Positions 31,792 through 41,399 of a stretch of 64,000 nt of DNA are shown here, piece by piece. The DNA is taken from NCBI GenBank assembly GCA_934438085.1, contig CAKSBC010000007.1, forward strand, positions 38,657-102,656, read 5' to 3'. The position numbers and the translations under genes were made by a program. How positions within the stretch are numbered: the first letter of the stretch is position 1; each line of letters opens with the position of its first letter. The notes under the pieces are model-generated. The model saw only the letters and a program-made list of their open reading frames with translations, did not search any database and was not told where the DNA came from. The stretch is from an uncultured Lachnospiraceae bacterium (lineage in GTDB: Bacteria > Bacillota > Clostridia > Lachnospirales > Lachnospiraceae).

Positions 31792-32907
31792 TTATTCCAC
31801 ACCTTCGCCCTTGCTCACCTCATTGCCGTTAAGCTCATAGTGAGTAACAGTACTCCAGTCTCTGCGAAGTACCATATCAGCTGTCAACGCTGTATCATCA
31901 TAGAGTATAGACCACTGAGTGTTGCTTGTCACATCGCCCTCCTTTGGCTCCTGCGAGGCTGCTTTAAGTGCAGTCCACGCATCCTCACGGTCTATCGTCT
32001 CATTGTCTCCAAATATTTCCTCCATCGCATCATAACGTTCCCTGCCATGTCCGTATGGATCATTATGCTGATTCGGCAAAACAAGATCCTTATACATAAT
32101 AAAGAAGTTTGTTACAGCTCTCGATGGTGTCACTGTCATATCTCTAAGTCCGCTGTTACAGTCATATTCCACAACTCTGCTGTCCCCATTTGCATCAGTT
32201 ATGAAGAAATGATAATCTCTGCCGTTTGCCGCAAACATATCATAGCTCTCAAGCAGATCCACAGCCTCCTGTGTGCTTGCCGCACGATCAAGCACAAGTC
32301 TTATCGCCAACGAGGTGGCAATAACCGGTTTACCTGTATTCTGAACAGTCGGTTCACTGTCCAGTGTCAGAACCGCCATTGACACGCCCTTTTCATTCAT
32401 TCCGTCCAGACATATAAATGGAGCTGTGAGACACGCCATCTTCTTTGCCATACTTTCATCCGGAATGTCTGCGCCTATATTATCAAGTGCCGCAAATGCT
32501 ACTGATTTATATCCGTCTTTCGGCGTACAATATATCATCAACGCGGAGGTATCATATTTGAAATCATAGTTTCGTCCCATTAAAATGTTTCCCTCTGGAG
32601 AAGTTACGCTGAATGCACTGCAGCCAAAGCTGGGAACCTCTATATGCACCGGCAGAAGAGGAAGCGCCTCCGCTACTATTGCATCTATCATAGTCTGAGT
32701 ATCGCTTATTCCGTGATCTATAACGTCATCTAAGCTATAGTCGTATTTGACATCCATTTTGTACACATTATACTCATCATAATCGGTAAGTTTCTCTATG
32801 CTTCCTATTGTTTTAAACCTTGACGAATATATTGCCAAAAAAATTATAACGATCAGTGCTGCAACCGCTGTCACAGCTAAAACGATTCTCCTTACTGTAC
32901 TCTTCAT
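31792..32907 (-). CDS. Membrane-anchored Ntn hydrolase (choloylglycine/acyltransferase C45-like)
   Basis: About 371 residues: an N-terminal membrane anchor (about 8-28), a propeptide-like stretch, then FGCSAFSVTSPEGNILMGRNYDF, where the Cys (about residue 96) would become the N-terminal nucleophile. Further segments (LDGMNEKGVSMAVLTLD, ATSLAIRLVLDRAASTQEAVDLL, YHFFITDANGDSRVVEYD) are typical of linear-amide C-N hydrolases and acyl-CoA:6-APA acyltransferase relatives. It probably cleaves an amide at the outer face of the membrane; the substrate (peptide, bile conjugate, acyl amino acid) is unknown. The start at 32907 has GGAGG five bases upstream. Confidence 0.8.
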   Translation of the reverse strand: MKSTVRRIVLAVTAVAALIVIIFLAIYSSRFKTIGSIEKLTDYDEYNVYKMDVKYDYSLDDVIDHGISDTQTMIDAIVAEALPLLPVHIEVPSFGCSAFSVTSPEGNILMGRNYDFKYDTSALMIYCTPKDGYKSVAFAALDNIGADIPDESMAKKMACLTAPFICLDGMNEKGVSMAVLTLDSEPTVQNTGKPVIATSLAIRLVLDRAASTQEAVDLLESYDMFAANGRDYHFFITDANGDSRVVEYDCNSGLRDMTVTPSRAVTNFFIMYKDLVLPNQHNDPYGHGRERYDAMEEIFGDNETIDREDAWTALKAASQEPKEGDVTSNTQWSILYDDTALTADMVLRRDWSTVTHYELNGNEVSKGEGVE

Positions 32908-33025
32908 GCTCCCCTCCATGTAATCTTATCGTGCCTTACATATCTTATTTATAAGTACAATTTTTTATATGCTTTTATAATAGCATAATATAAATTTCTC
33001 CTCTATGACATTTTATGTAAAATAA

Positions 33026-33071
33026 CAGCCGCTGTGACATCTTGCTTAACTGCAATATGTCATAACGGCTG
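33026..33071 (-). terminator. Terminator of secA-prfB
   Basis: CAGCCG/CGGCTG and inner TGACAT/ATGTCA stems, followed on the minus strand by TTATTTTA, 25 bases after the prfB stop. Confidence 0.7.
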
Positions 33072-33095
33072 AATTAATTACTTTATTGATTTGTA

Positions 33096-34238
33096 TCAGT
33101 CTGCGTCCGCAACTCTTCTGTCAGGCTTACCAAGCTGTACCCACTTAAGATATGCGCTGATAAACTGATCGATATCTCCGTCAAGCACGGCCTGTGCATT
33201 TCCTGTCTCTTCACCTGTACGTGCATCCTTTACCATGGTATAAGGCTGGAGCACATAGTTTCTTATCTGGCTGCCCCACGCGATATCCTTGACCTCACCT
33301 CTGATATCGGAAAGCTTCTCTGCATGAGCCTGCTGCTGAAGCATGAAAAGCTTAGCCTTAAGCATTGCCATAGCCTTATCCTTATTCTGGAACTGTGAAC
33401 GCTCCTCCTGGCAGGCACAAACGATTCCTGTAGGAATATGTGTTATACGTACCGCTGATGAGGTCTTGTTGATGTGCTGACCACCGGCACCGGATGAACG
33501 GTAGGTATCGATCCTGAGATCTGAAGGGTCGATATCGATCTCTATGGATTCATCAAGCTCAGGCATTACATCCACAGAGCAGAAGGAAGTCTGACGCTTG
33601 CCCTGTGCGTTAAAAGGAGATATACGTACAAGTCTGTGAACTCCCATCTCAGACTTCAAGAGTCCGTAGGCATTTTCACCTTCAACTGTAAATGTTACGC
33701 CCTTTATACCGGCTTCATCGCCCTCCTGATAATCCATAAGCTTTACTGTCATTCCGTGGCGCTCGCACCAGCGGCTGTACATACGATAAAGCATCTCGTT
33801 AAAGTCCATAGCCTCAGTTCCGCCTGCTCCGGCAGAAAGTGCAACTATAGCATTATTGTGGTCGTATTCTCCGGAAAGCAGGAGTGATGTACGCATATCC
33901 TCAACATCAGCCTTGAACTTCTCAAGCTCTTCACCGGCCTCTGCCGCTATATCTGCATCATCTTCCTCAGCGCCCATTTCGATAAGTGTTTCTATATCCT
34001 CAAACTGCTTGATAAGAGACTCATATCTTGATACGGCACCCTTCATGCTGTTTGCTTCTTTTACTATCTTGGTAGACTTCTCAGGATCATCCCAGAATCC
34101 GGGCTCCTCCATTTGTCTTTCCATCTCGGCTATACGCTGCTTTTTATTATCAAGGTCGAGCGAGCCCTTTATTTCATCCAAAGCCGGCTTGTATGAGCCT
34201 AACTCGGATTTATAATTGTCAAATTCTATTAATGCCAT
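33096..34238 (-). CDS. prfB: Peptide chain release factor 2 (no programmed frameshift)
   Basis: 380 residues, complete. SPF recognition motif (RISPFNAQGKRQTSF) for UGA/UAA and the catalytic SSGAGGQHINKT. In many bacteria prfB contains an in-frame UGA near codon 25 read by +1 frameshifting. Here the whole protein, including the equivalent stretch (EIKGSLDLDNKKQR), is in one open frame, so that feedback is absent. GGAGG precedes the ATG. It follows secA by 52 bases, a common pair. Confidence 0.96.
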   Translation of the reverse strand: MALIEFDNYKSELGSYKPALDEIKGSLDLDNKKQRIAEMERQMEEPGFWDDPEKSTKIVKEANSMKGAVSRYESLIKQFEDIETLIEMGAEEDDADIAAEAGEELEKFKADVEDMRTSLLLSGEYDHNNAIVALSAGAGGTEAMDFNEMLYRMYSRWCERHGMTVKLMDYQEGDEAGIKGVTFTVEGENAYGLLKSEMGVHRLVRISPFNAQGKRQTSFCSVDVMPELDESIEIDIDPSDLRIDTYRSSGAGGQHINKTSSAVRITHIPTGIVCACQEERSQFQNKDKAMAMLKAKLFMLQQQAHAEKLSDIRGEVKDIAWGSQIRNYVLQPYTMVKDARTGEETGNAQAVLDGDIDQFISAYLKWVQLGKPDRRVADAD

Positions 34239-34290
34239 CCGGCCTCCGATCTGTACTGATAATTTATGTGTTTACACAGTTATTTGATTA

Positions 34291-36900
34291 TTACATCTTC
34301 GGCAGAGTGATCTGATCTCCCTCCTGAAGGTTGCGTCCGTGACACTGCTTGAACTTCTTTCCGCTTCCGCATGGGCATGGATCATTAGGGTAGATTTTTC
34401 TGATCTCACGCTTAACCGGTGCCTTAGGTGCAGAATCATCTCTGTTTGTGCCGGTTATCTTGGCTGCAGGCTCACGCTCTACCTTCTGCTCTACCTGAAG
34501 GTGATAGAGAACTCTTACGGTATCCTCTTTTATACCGGCGATCATGCCCTCAAACATTTCGTAGCCCTCTGTCTTATACTCAACAAGAGGATCCTTCTGT
34601 CCGTAGGATACAAGACCAATACCTTCTCTGAGCTGTGTCATATCATCGATGTGGTTCATCCACTTATTATCGATAACCTTTAAGAGCACAACTCTCTCTG
34701 CTTCTCTGAGCTGTTCAGGATCAGGGAACAGCGCTTCCTTTTCCTCATAAAGCTTAATTGCCTTTTCCTTAAGAAGCTGCTTTAAGGATTCCTTCGTAAG
34801 CTGTCCGAATTCCTCCTTGCTCATCTTCACTGCAGTAAGAGGAATTATAGGAAGAAGCATGTTGTTAAGCTCTTGTACATTCCACTCCTCCGGCTTCTGC
34901 TCCTCAGATATAGTCATATCAACAGCATTATCCACGATATCCTGTGCATAACCTATGATGACATCACGCATGCTGATTCCGTCGAGCACCTTTTTACGCT
35001 CAGCATACACAACATCTCTCTGCTCATTATTAACTTCATCATACTTAAGAAGCTGCTCACGCACTCCGAAGTTATTAAGCTCTATCTTCTTCTGAGCATT
35101 TTCGATAGCCTTTGAAAGCATCTTATGATGTATCTCTTCACCCTCTGCAACGCCTAAGGTATTAAACATTGACATAAGGTTGTCTGCTCCGAAAAGTCTT
35201 AAGAGCTTATCCTCAAGTGAAAGATAGAATCTTGATTCACCAGGGTCGCCCTGACGTCCGGCACGTCCTCTGAGCTGGTTATCGATACGTCTTGACTCAT
35301 GTCTTTCTGTACCGATTATCTTGAGTCCTCCGAGCTTTAATGCCTCATCGTCAAGCTTGATGTCGGTTCCTCGTCCGGCCATGTTGGTGGCAATAGTAAC
35401 AGCTCCGTGCTGACCTGCCTGAGCGACGATCTCAGCCTCCTTCTCATGGAATTTAGCATTAAGAACATTGTGAGGAATACCTCTGCGCTTGAGCATTCCT
35501 GAAAGAAGCTCTGAGGTCTCAATAGTAACAGTACCTACAAGTACAGGCTGTCCCTTTCTGTATGCCTCCTCAACAGAATCGCATACAGCGTGGAACTTTT
35601 CCTTTTCTGTCTTATATACTGCATCATCATAGTCTATTCTTGCGATAGGCTTATTGGTAGGAATAACGATAACGTCCATTCCGTAAATGTTTCTGAACTC
35701 TTTTTCCTCGGTCTGAGCAGTACCTGTCATACCTGACTTCTTGTTGAACTTGTTGAAGAAGTTCTGGAAGGTAATAGTAGCAAGCGTTCTGCTCTCCTTC
35801 TTAACATCAACGTGCTCCTTGGCCTCGATAGCCTGATGAAGTCCGTCTGAATAACGGCGTCCCGGCATAATACGTCCGGTAAACTCATCTACGATAAGTA
35901 CCTCTCCGTCCTTTACAACATAATCCTTGTCCTTATGCATGGCATTGTGCGCACGAAGAGCAAGTATGATGCAGTGCTGTATTTCAAGATTTTCAGGATC
36001 TGCAAGGTTATCTATATGGAAGAAGTTTTCGACCTTCTTTACACCTTCCTCAGTAAGAGAAACATTTTTCTCCTTCTCGTCATAGATGTAATCTCCGGTC
36101 TCCTCTATCTCTTCTCCGAGGATAGCATTTATCTTTGAGAACTCAGCTGAAGCCTCACCTCTTTCAAGCTGTCTGGCAAGAACATCACAGGCTTCATAAA
36201 GCTTTGTACTCTTTCCGGACTGTCCCGAAATAATAAGCGGTGTACGTGCCTCGTCGATAAGCACTGAGTCAACCTCATCGATGATAGCGTAATCAAGATT
36301 TCTGAGAACCAGCTGCTCCTTGTAGATAGCCATGTTGTCTCTCAGATAATCGAAGCCGAGCTCATTATTTGTGACATAGGTAATGTCACAGGCATAAGCC
36401 TGCTTTCTTTCTGCACTGGTCATAGTATTGAGCACAACGCCCACGCTGAGTCCGAGGAATTCATGAACTCTTCCCATCCACTCAGCATCTCGCTTTGCAA
36501 GGTAGTCATTTACTGTTACGATATGAACACCTTTGCCTGCAAGTGCATTAAGGTAAGCCGGGCAGGTAGAAACAAGAGTTTTACCTTCACCTGTTCTCAT
36601 TTCGGCGATTCTTCCCTGATGAAGCACAACGCCTCCCACGAGCTGAACACGGAAATGCTTCATTCCGAGCACACGCTTTGAGGCCTCTCTTACTGTTGCA
36701 AATGCCTCAGGAAGAATGTCATCCAGAGTCTCTCCGTTTGCAAGTCTCTCCTTAAATACGACTGTCTGATTCTTGAGCTCGTCATCTGTCATTGCTGTCA
36801 TGACAGGATCAAGTGCCTCAATTTTATCCACTATCGGATTTATTCTCTTCAACTCGCGCTCACTGTGTGTGCCGAATAATTTTTCTGCAATATTTGCCAT
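34291..36900 (-). CDS. secA: SecA preprotein translocase ATPase
   Basis: 869 residues, full length. Walker A MRTGEGKT, DEVDSVLIDEARTPLIISG, TNMAGRGTDIKL, QLRGRAGRQGDPG and a C-terminal zinc-binding CPCGSGKKFKQCHGR. It drives secretion through SecYEG, including the several signal-peptide proteins in this window. Confidence 0.98.
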   Translation of the reverse strand: MANIAEKLFGTHSERELKRINPIVDKIEALDPVMTAMTDDELKNQTVVFKERLANGETLDDILPEAFATVREASKRVLGMKHFRVQLVGGVVLHQGRIAEMRTGEGKTLVSTCPAYLNALAGKGVHIVTVNDYLAKRDAEWMGRVHEFLGLSVGVVLNTMTSAERKQAYACDITYVTNNELGFDYLRDNMAIYKEQLVLRNLDYAIIDEVDSVLIDEARTPLIISGQSGKSTKLYEACDVLARQLERGEASAEFSKINAILGEEIEETGDYIYDEKEKNVSLTEEGVKKVENFFHIDNLADPENLEIQHCIILALRAHNAMHKDKDYVVKDGEVLIVDEFTGRIMPGRRYSDGLHQAIEAKEHVDVKKESRTLATITFQNFFNKFNKKSGMTGTAQTEEKEFRNIYGMDVIVIPTNKPIARIDYDDAVYKTEKEKFHAVCDSVEEAYRKGQPVLVGTVTIETSELLSGMLKRRGIPHNVLNAKFHEKEAEIVAQAGQHGAVTIATNMAGRGTDIKLDDEALKLGGLKIIGTERHESRRIDNQLRGRAGRQGDPGESRFYLSLEDKLLRLFGADNLMSMFNTLGVAEGEEIHHKMLSKAIENAQKKIELNNFGVREQLLKYDEVNNEQRDVVYAERKKVLDGISMRDVIIGYAQDIVDNAVDMTISEEQKPEEWNVQELNNMLLPIIPLTAVKMSKEEFGQLTKESLKQLLKEKAIKLYEEKEALFPDPEQLREAERVVLLKVIDNKWMNHIDDMTQLREGIGLVSYGQKDPLVEYKTEGYEMFEGMIAGIKEDTVRVLYHLQVEQKVEREPAAKITGTNRDDSAPKAPVKREIRKIYPNDPCPCGSGKKFKQCHGRNLQEGDQITLPKM

Positions 36901-36917
36901 CTAAACTCCTAATTTGC

Positions 36918-37898
36918 TTATTTTTTCAAAAGCTCCAGCGCCGCACTGTAAATGCGGTCAGCCGAAGGGAATATGTTTGACTCTAATTTAGGTGCGCTCG
37001 GTATAGGACAGAATGCTGCTCCGAGTCTCTTTACCGGTGCCTTCAGCTTATAAAAAGCTTCACTTTCCATTATTACCGAGGATATTTCTCCGCCGAAGCC
37101 TCCGAACTGAACTGCTTCGTGAACAGCTATGGCGCGGCCGGTCTTTGAAACTGATGCAATGATAGTATCAGTATCAAGCGGTGAAAGCGTCCTTAGATCT
37201 ATTACCTCTGCAAAATAGCCGTCTGCTTCAAGTTTCTTTGCTGCTTCAAGGCACATTCCTGTCATACGTCCGTAGGTGATAAGGCTTATATCCTTGCCTT
37301 CACGCTTTATATCTGCTTTTCCGAACGGTATGGTATATTCCTCCTCAGGAACCTCTCCCACTGTATCGTAAAGCAGCTTCTCCTCTAAGAATATTACAGG
37401 ATCATTATCTCTTACAGCAGTCTTCATAAGTCCCTTTGCATCATAAGGCGTTGAAGGAACAACTACCTTAAGTCCGGGAACATGGCAGTACATATTCTCA
37501 AGAGACTGAGAATGCTGAGCTGCCGCTCCGGTTCCTGCACCTGCCGCTGCTCTTATGACCATAGGTACATTTAAAGCTCCGTTATATACAAAATGTATCT
37601 TTGCTGCCTCGTTCATTATCTGATCCCAGCAGACACCCATAAAGTCCGAAAACATGTATTCGACTATAGGTCTCATGCCGGTAACGGCAGCACCGATAGC
37701 AGCACCTGTAAATGCTGTTTCCGATATAGGAGTCTCAAGTATCCTGTCGCTTCCGAACTCCTCTATCATTCCTTCAGTTACTCTGAAGCCACCGCCGTAT
37801 ACGCCAATGTCCTCGCCGATCATAATGACACTGTCATCACGCCGCATTTCCTCCGACATCGCCTCACGAATGGCCTCTCTATATGAAATTTCCTTCAT
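36918..37898 (-). CDS. Thiamine-dependent 2-oxoacid/acetoin dehydrogenase E1, beta subunit
   Basis: 326 residues: ISYREAIREAMSEEMRRD, IGEDIGVYGGGFRVTEG, ETPISETAFTGAAIGAA, a central AAGAGTGAAAQHSQSLE, and a C-terminal transketolase domain. With the alpha subunit upstream it makes the heterotetrameric E1 that decarboxylates pyruvate, acetoin or a branched 2-oxoacid. No E2 or E3 gene is next to it, as would be usual, so the physiological acceptor is unclear. It lies 20 bases after the alpha gene and 17 bases before secA. Confidence 0.88.
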   Translation of the reverse strand: MKEISYREAIREAMSEEMRRDDSVIMIGEDIGVYGGGFRVTEGMIEEFGSDRILETPISETAFTGAAIGAAVTGMRPIVEYMFSDFMGVCWDQIMNEAAKIHFVYNGALNVPMVIRAAAGAGTGAAAQHSQSLENMYCHVPGLKVVVPSTPYDAKGLMKTAVRDNDPVIFLEEKLLYDTVGEVPEEEYTIPFGKADIKREGKDISLITYGRMTGMCLEAAKKLEADGYFAEVIDLRTLSPLDTDTIIASVSKTGRAIAVHEAVQFGGFGGEISSVIMESEAFYKLKAPVKRLGAAFCPIPSAPKLESNIFPSADRIYSAALELLKK

Positions 37899-37918
37899 AA
37901 TATATCTTAATGCCCCCG

Positions 37919-38911
37919 TCAGTCAGCATAAACCAGCTTTTCAAGTTCATCCTTTGTCATGTCAGCCTTCGGCTGTGAAACAGCAAACTTTTCAGCTTCT
38001 TCAACTGCCTTTTCGGCATTTAAAGTTACAGCATCAATCTCCTCCTTATTCATGATGCCCTCATCAAGAAGATATTTGCTGTATCTGTCTATAGGATTTC
38101 GCTCTGTCCAGTTTCTTATTTCGTCCTCACTCCTATAGCTGTTTGTATCTGATTTTGAATGTCCCGATACTCTGTAGGTATGCTCCACCACAAGGCACGG
38201 GCCTCCGCCGTTTATGACATATTCTCTTGCCTTCGCAACTGTATAAAGTACCTTGAGCACATCATTGCCGTCAACTTCAAATGGTTTAAGTCCGAAAGGC
38301 ATTGCTCTTTTTACAAAATCAGGATCTGCTGAAGCCTTCTTTGGAGAAGTCGAGACAGCAAACTGATTCTCTATAAGTACGAAAATAACAGGCAGCTTCC
38401 AGGCTCCTGCTAAATTCATCGACTCTAATACTGCTCCCTGATTTGCTGCGCCGTCTCCGAAGAAACAGACTGAAACTCTGTCAGGTATCTTTTTAAGCTT
38501 AATTGTAAGTGCCGCTCCGAGTGATATAGGAACTGAAGCTCCTACTACTCCGTTAGATCCGACTACACCTATCTCCGGCTGGGTGATATGCATTGAACCG
38601 CCTATGCCCTTGTTGGTTCCTCCTGATCTTCCGAGTATCTCGGCCATCATCAAATTGATATCTGTTCCCTTACCTATGCACTCTCCGTGCCCTCTGTGTG
38701 TTGTGAAAATATAATCTTCCGTCTTTAATGCAGCTGTGCTTCCTACAACAGATGCTTCTTCTCCTACACAAAGATGAAGAGTACCATGCACCATACCTTC
38801 ATTATATAAGTGCATCAGCCTCTCCTCGAATCTGTTGATCTTTATCATCCTATACAGAAGCTCACCGTAAAGATCCTGAGATATTTCACGTTTATTGACA
38901 TCGTAAGACAT
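37919..38911 (-). CDS. Thiamine-dependent 2-oxoacid/acetoin dehydrogenase E1, alpha subunit
   Basis: 330 residues. The ThDP motif is GDGAANQGAVLESMNLAGAWKLPVIFVLIENQFAVST. THRGHGECIGKGTD, GGTNKGIGGSMH and HTYRVSGHSKSD, the family's phosphorylation-loop region, are also present. Acetoin dehydrogenase (AcoA) and PdhA look alike at this level; the choice cannot be made from sequence alone. Confidence 0.88.
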   Translation of the reverse strand: MSYDVNKREISQDLYGELLYRMIKINRFEERLMHLYNEGMVHGTLHLCVGEEASVVGSTAALKTEDYIFTTHRGHGECIGKGTDINLMMAEILGRSGGTNKGIGGSMHITQPEIGVVGSNGVVGASVPISLGAALTIKLKKIPDRVSVCFFGDGAANQGAVLESMNLAGAWKLPVIFVLIENQFAVSTSPKKASADPDFVKRAMPFGLKPFEVDGNDVLKVLYTVAKAREYVINGGGPCLVVEHTYRVSGHSKSDTNSYRSEDEIRNWTERNPIDRYSKYLLDEGIMNKEEIDAVTLNAEKAVEEAEKFAVSQPKADMTKDELEKLVYAD

Positions 38912-39210
38912 TATTCTCCAAACGCCCGGGCGCTATCATCTATGCTGCCCGCCGGCCGCAGCCGGTCTATATCATTTTAAAACCGAATTTTGCTTATAAA
39001 ACCTACCACCAAATATGCCCTGTGTCAAGGTTGGCAGGCTCTGCCGGGCTTTTCTTAATTATATTGTAAATGTTTGTTCCGAATTCTGGTAAAATTCAAT
39101 AGAAAACCGGATATTTCATTATTATGTTATAATATTAATCAATGACGCCTTTTGCTGTAAATACACACAGCAGCGGTTTCATAATTAAAAACAATCAAGG
39201 TCAGTATATT

Positions 39211-39942
39211 ATGGATAAATTAACAATATCATTTTCGGCCTGTGCCGGTATGTCGCTTTCAATGCCTGACGGTATCCTTTGGATAGATGCGATACACGAT
39301 AAGAAAACCACAGTTTACTCAACATTAAGTCCTGAACTTATTGACTACATGTTTAATGACAGCGGCTTTGTCGGAGAAGATAAGCACGGACCTGATATCA
39401 TCGCCTTTACGCATTGTCACACCGATCATTTCTCAAGCAGACTTTGCCGAATAGCAAAATCCAATTGGCCTGATACAAGACTGATGCTTCCGCACAGTTA
39501 CTTCCCGGATCAGCTTCTGATAGACGGTGACCGTACCGATACTATGCTCGGCAAGACCAGGATAAGCTTCATCCGTTCCAGACACAGCGGCAAGGAGCGC
39601 CTGCATAAGAGTTATTTCATGTATATATCTGACGGTGAAACCTCTATACTTATTTCAGGTGATACTTCTTTGTCCGATCCTGTATTCAAGGAATTTGCAG
39701 CTGAAAATCATATAGATATAGCATTTATGAATTACACATGGCTCATGTTTGCAAAGGGCCGCAGTGTCATTGAAGACATAATACAGCCTAAGCATCTGAT
39801 CATATCCCATCTTCCGTTTGAAGAAGATGATAGGGCAAAGCTGAGAGGAACGGCTTTTAAAGGCGCATCAATGCTTAAAGGCATTGATGATATTCGTCTC
39901 CTGACTGAGCCTATGCAAAAGGAGATCCTGATACTTAAATAA
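39211..39942 (+). CDS. Metallo-beta-lactamase-fold hydrolase
   Basis: About 243 residues. THCHTDHF supplies the metal ligands, with FIRSRHSG, ILISGDTSLSD and LIISHLPFEED as later motifs. The closest general type is the UlaG/YtnP-like MBL group; the substrate is not known. An earlier ATG (39142) follows a TATAAT by only eight bases and would be leaderless. ATG 39211 has AAGG ten bases upstream and starts the conserved part (MDKLTISF). Confidence 0.75.
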   Translation: MDKLTISFSACAGMSLSMPDGILWIDAIHDKKTTVYSTLSPELIDYMFNDSGFVGEDKHGPDIIAFTHCHTDHFSSRLCRIAKSNWPDTRLMLPHSYFPDQLLIDGDRTDTMLGKTRISFIRSRHSGKERLHKSYFMYISDGETSILISGDTSLSDPVFKEFAAENHIDIAFMNYTWLMFAKGRSVIEDIIQPKHLIISHLPFEEDDRAKLRGTAFKGASMLKGIDDIRLLTEPMQKEILILK

Positions 39943-40022
39943 AGGCTGTATATTATTAATGAAGCTTTTTATAAGTTTCCGACATAAATTGCTGCTTATC
40001 AAAGTGTCACTATCTCTTAGGA

Positions 40023-40511
40023 TCAGTATCCGAACACTGCAGACAATGACTCGTCATCAGCGACCCAGTCATTTACCGAAACAATACGATACTCATTGTC
40101 ATTATCTCTGATAATGACTTTTTCTATGCCTGCATTTATAACCATGCGCTTACACATGGAACAGCAGGAGGCATTCTTAACATACTCTCCGGTATCAGCT
40201 TCTCTTCCTGAAAGGTAGAGCGTTGCTCCGAGCATCTTATCTCTTGATGCACTGATTATAGCGTTTGCTTCGGCATGCACGCTTCTGCAAAGCTCATAGC
40301 GTTCTCCTCTCGGAATGTTCATTTTCTGTCTTATGCAGTAGCCAAGATCAGTGCAGTTTTTTCTGCCTCTCGGAGCTCCGACATAGCCGGTTGAAATAAC
40401 CTCATCATTTTTAACTATTACTGCACCGAAGCGGCGTCTTAAGCATGTTCCTCTCTGAGAAACCACATCCGCAAGATCCAGATAATAGTTTGTTTTATCA
40501 CGTCTTTCCAT
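40023..40511 (-). CDS. dCMP deaminase (ComEB-like)
   Basis: 162 residues, cytidine-deaminase fold: a Zn ligand and catalytic Glu in SVHAEANAII, and CCSMCKRMVINAGI for the two Cys ligands. It deaminates dCMP to dUMP for thymidylate synthesis. The N-terminal RGTCLRRRFGAVIVKND and CTDLGYCIRQK segments fit the dCMP type. It stands alone. Confidence 0.88.
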   Translation of the reverse strand: MERRDKTNYYLDLADVVSQRGTCLRRRFGAVIVKNDEVISTGYVGAPRGRKNCTDLGYCIRQKMNIPRGERYELCRSVHAEANAIISASRDKMLGATLYLSGREADTGEYVKNASCCSMCKRMVINAGIEKVIIRDNDNEYRIVSVNDWVADDESLSAVFGY

Positions 40512-40752
40512 AATATCCTCAACCTAAAAAACAAGGACAAACATTGGTTTGCATAGATGTTTTTATTATACTACCTAAGACTGTTTGAACGCAAGTTTAT
40601 GTTATTTTTGTGAATTCTGTATATTTTTCCGGTGAACAAGAGCTGAATATTATAGATTTTTGTCGATTTATCTATCGCGATATGATATAATACAGACATC
40701 AAAGGTAGCAAGTCTATCCTTTTGATAAACAACCGTGAAAGGAAGTGTTTAT

Positions 40753-41289
40753 ATGAAGTTTAACATTATCGGAAGGAATATCAACGTCAGCGAAAAGACA
40801 AAGGCTCATATCGAGAAGAAATTCGGAAAGCTCTCAAAGTTCTTTGCAGATGACGCAACTGCCAATGTTACTTTATCAAACCGCAAGGATGATTATACTA
40901 TAGAGGTAACGATACCGATCAAGAATTCAATTATCCGTGCCGAGGAAACTTCCGGAGATCTTTATGTATCTATAGATCTTGTAGAAGAAATTATCGAACG
41001 CCAGATTAAGCGTCACCGCACGAAATTAATTGATAAGACACAGAATGCCGATGCATTTTCTGTATTATTTGAAGAGGATAATGACAGCTCACTTGAAGAG
41101 GAAGACGAGCTTCGTATCGAGAAGATCAAGAAGTTTGATTTTAAGCCAATGTCCCCTGAGGAGGCATGCCTGCAGATGGATCTTTTAGGACATAACTTCT
41201 TCGTATTCAAGGATGACCGCACAAACGAGACATGCGTAGTATATAAGAGGAAGAATAAGGGCTACGGTCTCATCATTCCTGAGGATTGA
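40753..41289 (+). CDS. hpf: Long-form ribosome hibernation promoting factor
   Basis: About 178 residues. N-terminal S30AE domain (MKFNIIGRNINVSEKTKAHIEKKFGKL, with DYTIEVTI and KRHRTKLID), an acidic linker, and the C-terminal dimerisation domain (FDFKPMSPEEACLQMDLLGHNFFVFKDDRTNETCVVYKR). Long HPF alone forms 100S ribosome dimers in resting cells. AAAGGAAG lies about seven bases before the start at 40753. Confidence 0.95.
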   Translation: MKFNIIGRNINVSEKTKAHIEKKFGKLSKFFADDATANVTLSNRKDDYTIEVTIPIKNSIIRAEETSGDLYVSIDLVEEIIERQIKRHRTKLIDKTQNADAFSVLFEEDNDSSLEEEDELRIEKIKKFDFKPMSPEEACLQMDLLGHNFFVFKDDRTNETCVVYKRKNKGYGLIIPED

Positions 41290-41353
41290 TCGGGATACAG
41301 CTTAGATAACGACCGACACGTTTTAATAACTCCATGAAATCATTAAAGTATAT

Positions 41354-41379
41354 GAGGGACTGCCGTTTGGCAGTCCCTC
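41354..41379. terminator. Terminator between hpf and the AAA ATPase gene
   Basis: A perfect 11-bp stem GAGGGACTGCC-GTTT-GGCAGTCCCTC lying between convergent genes. The following T-tract is poor. Confidence 0.65.
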
Positions 41380-41399
41380 GTGTACTTGTTATCAGCAGC

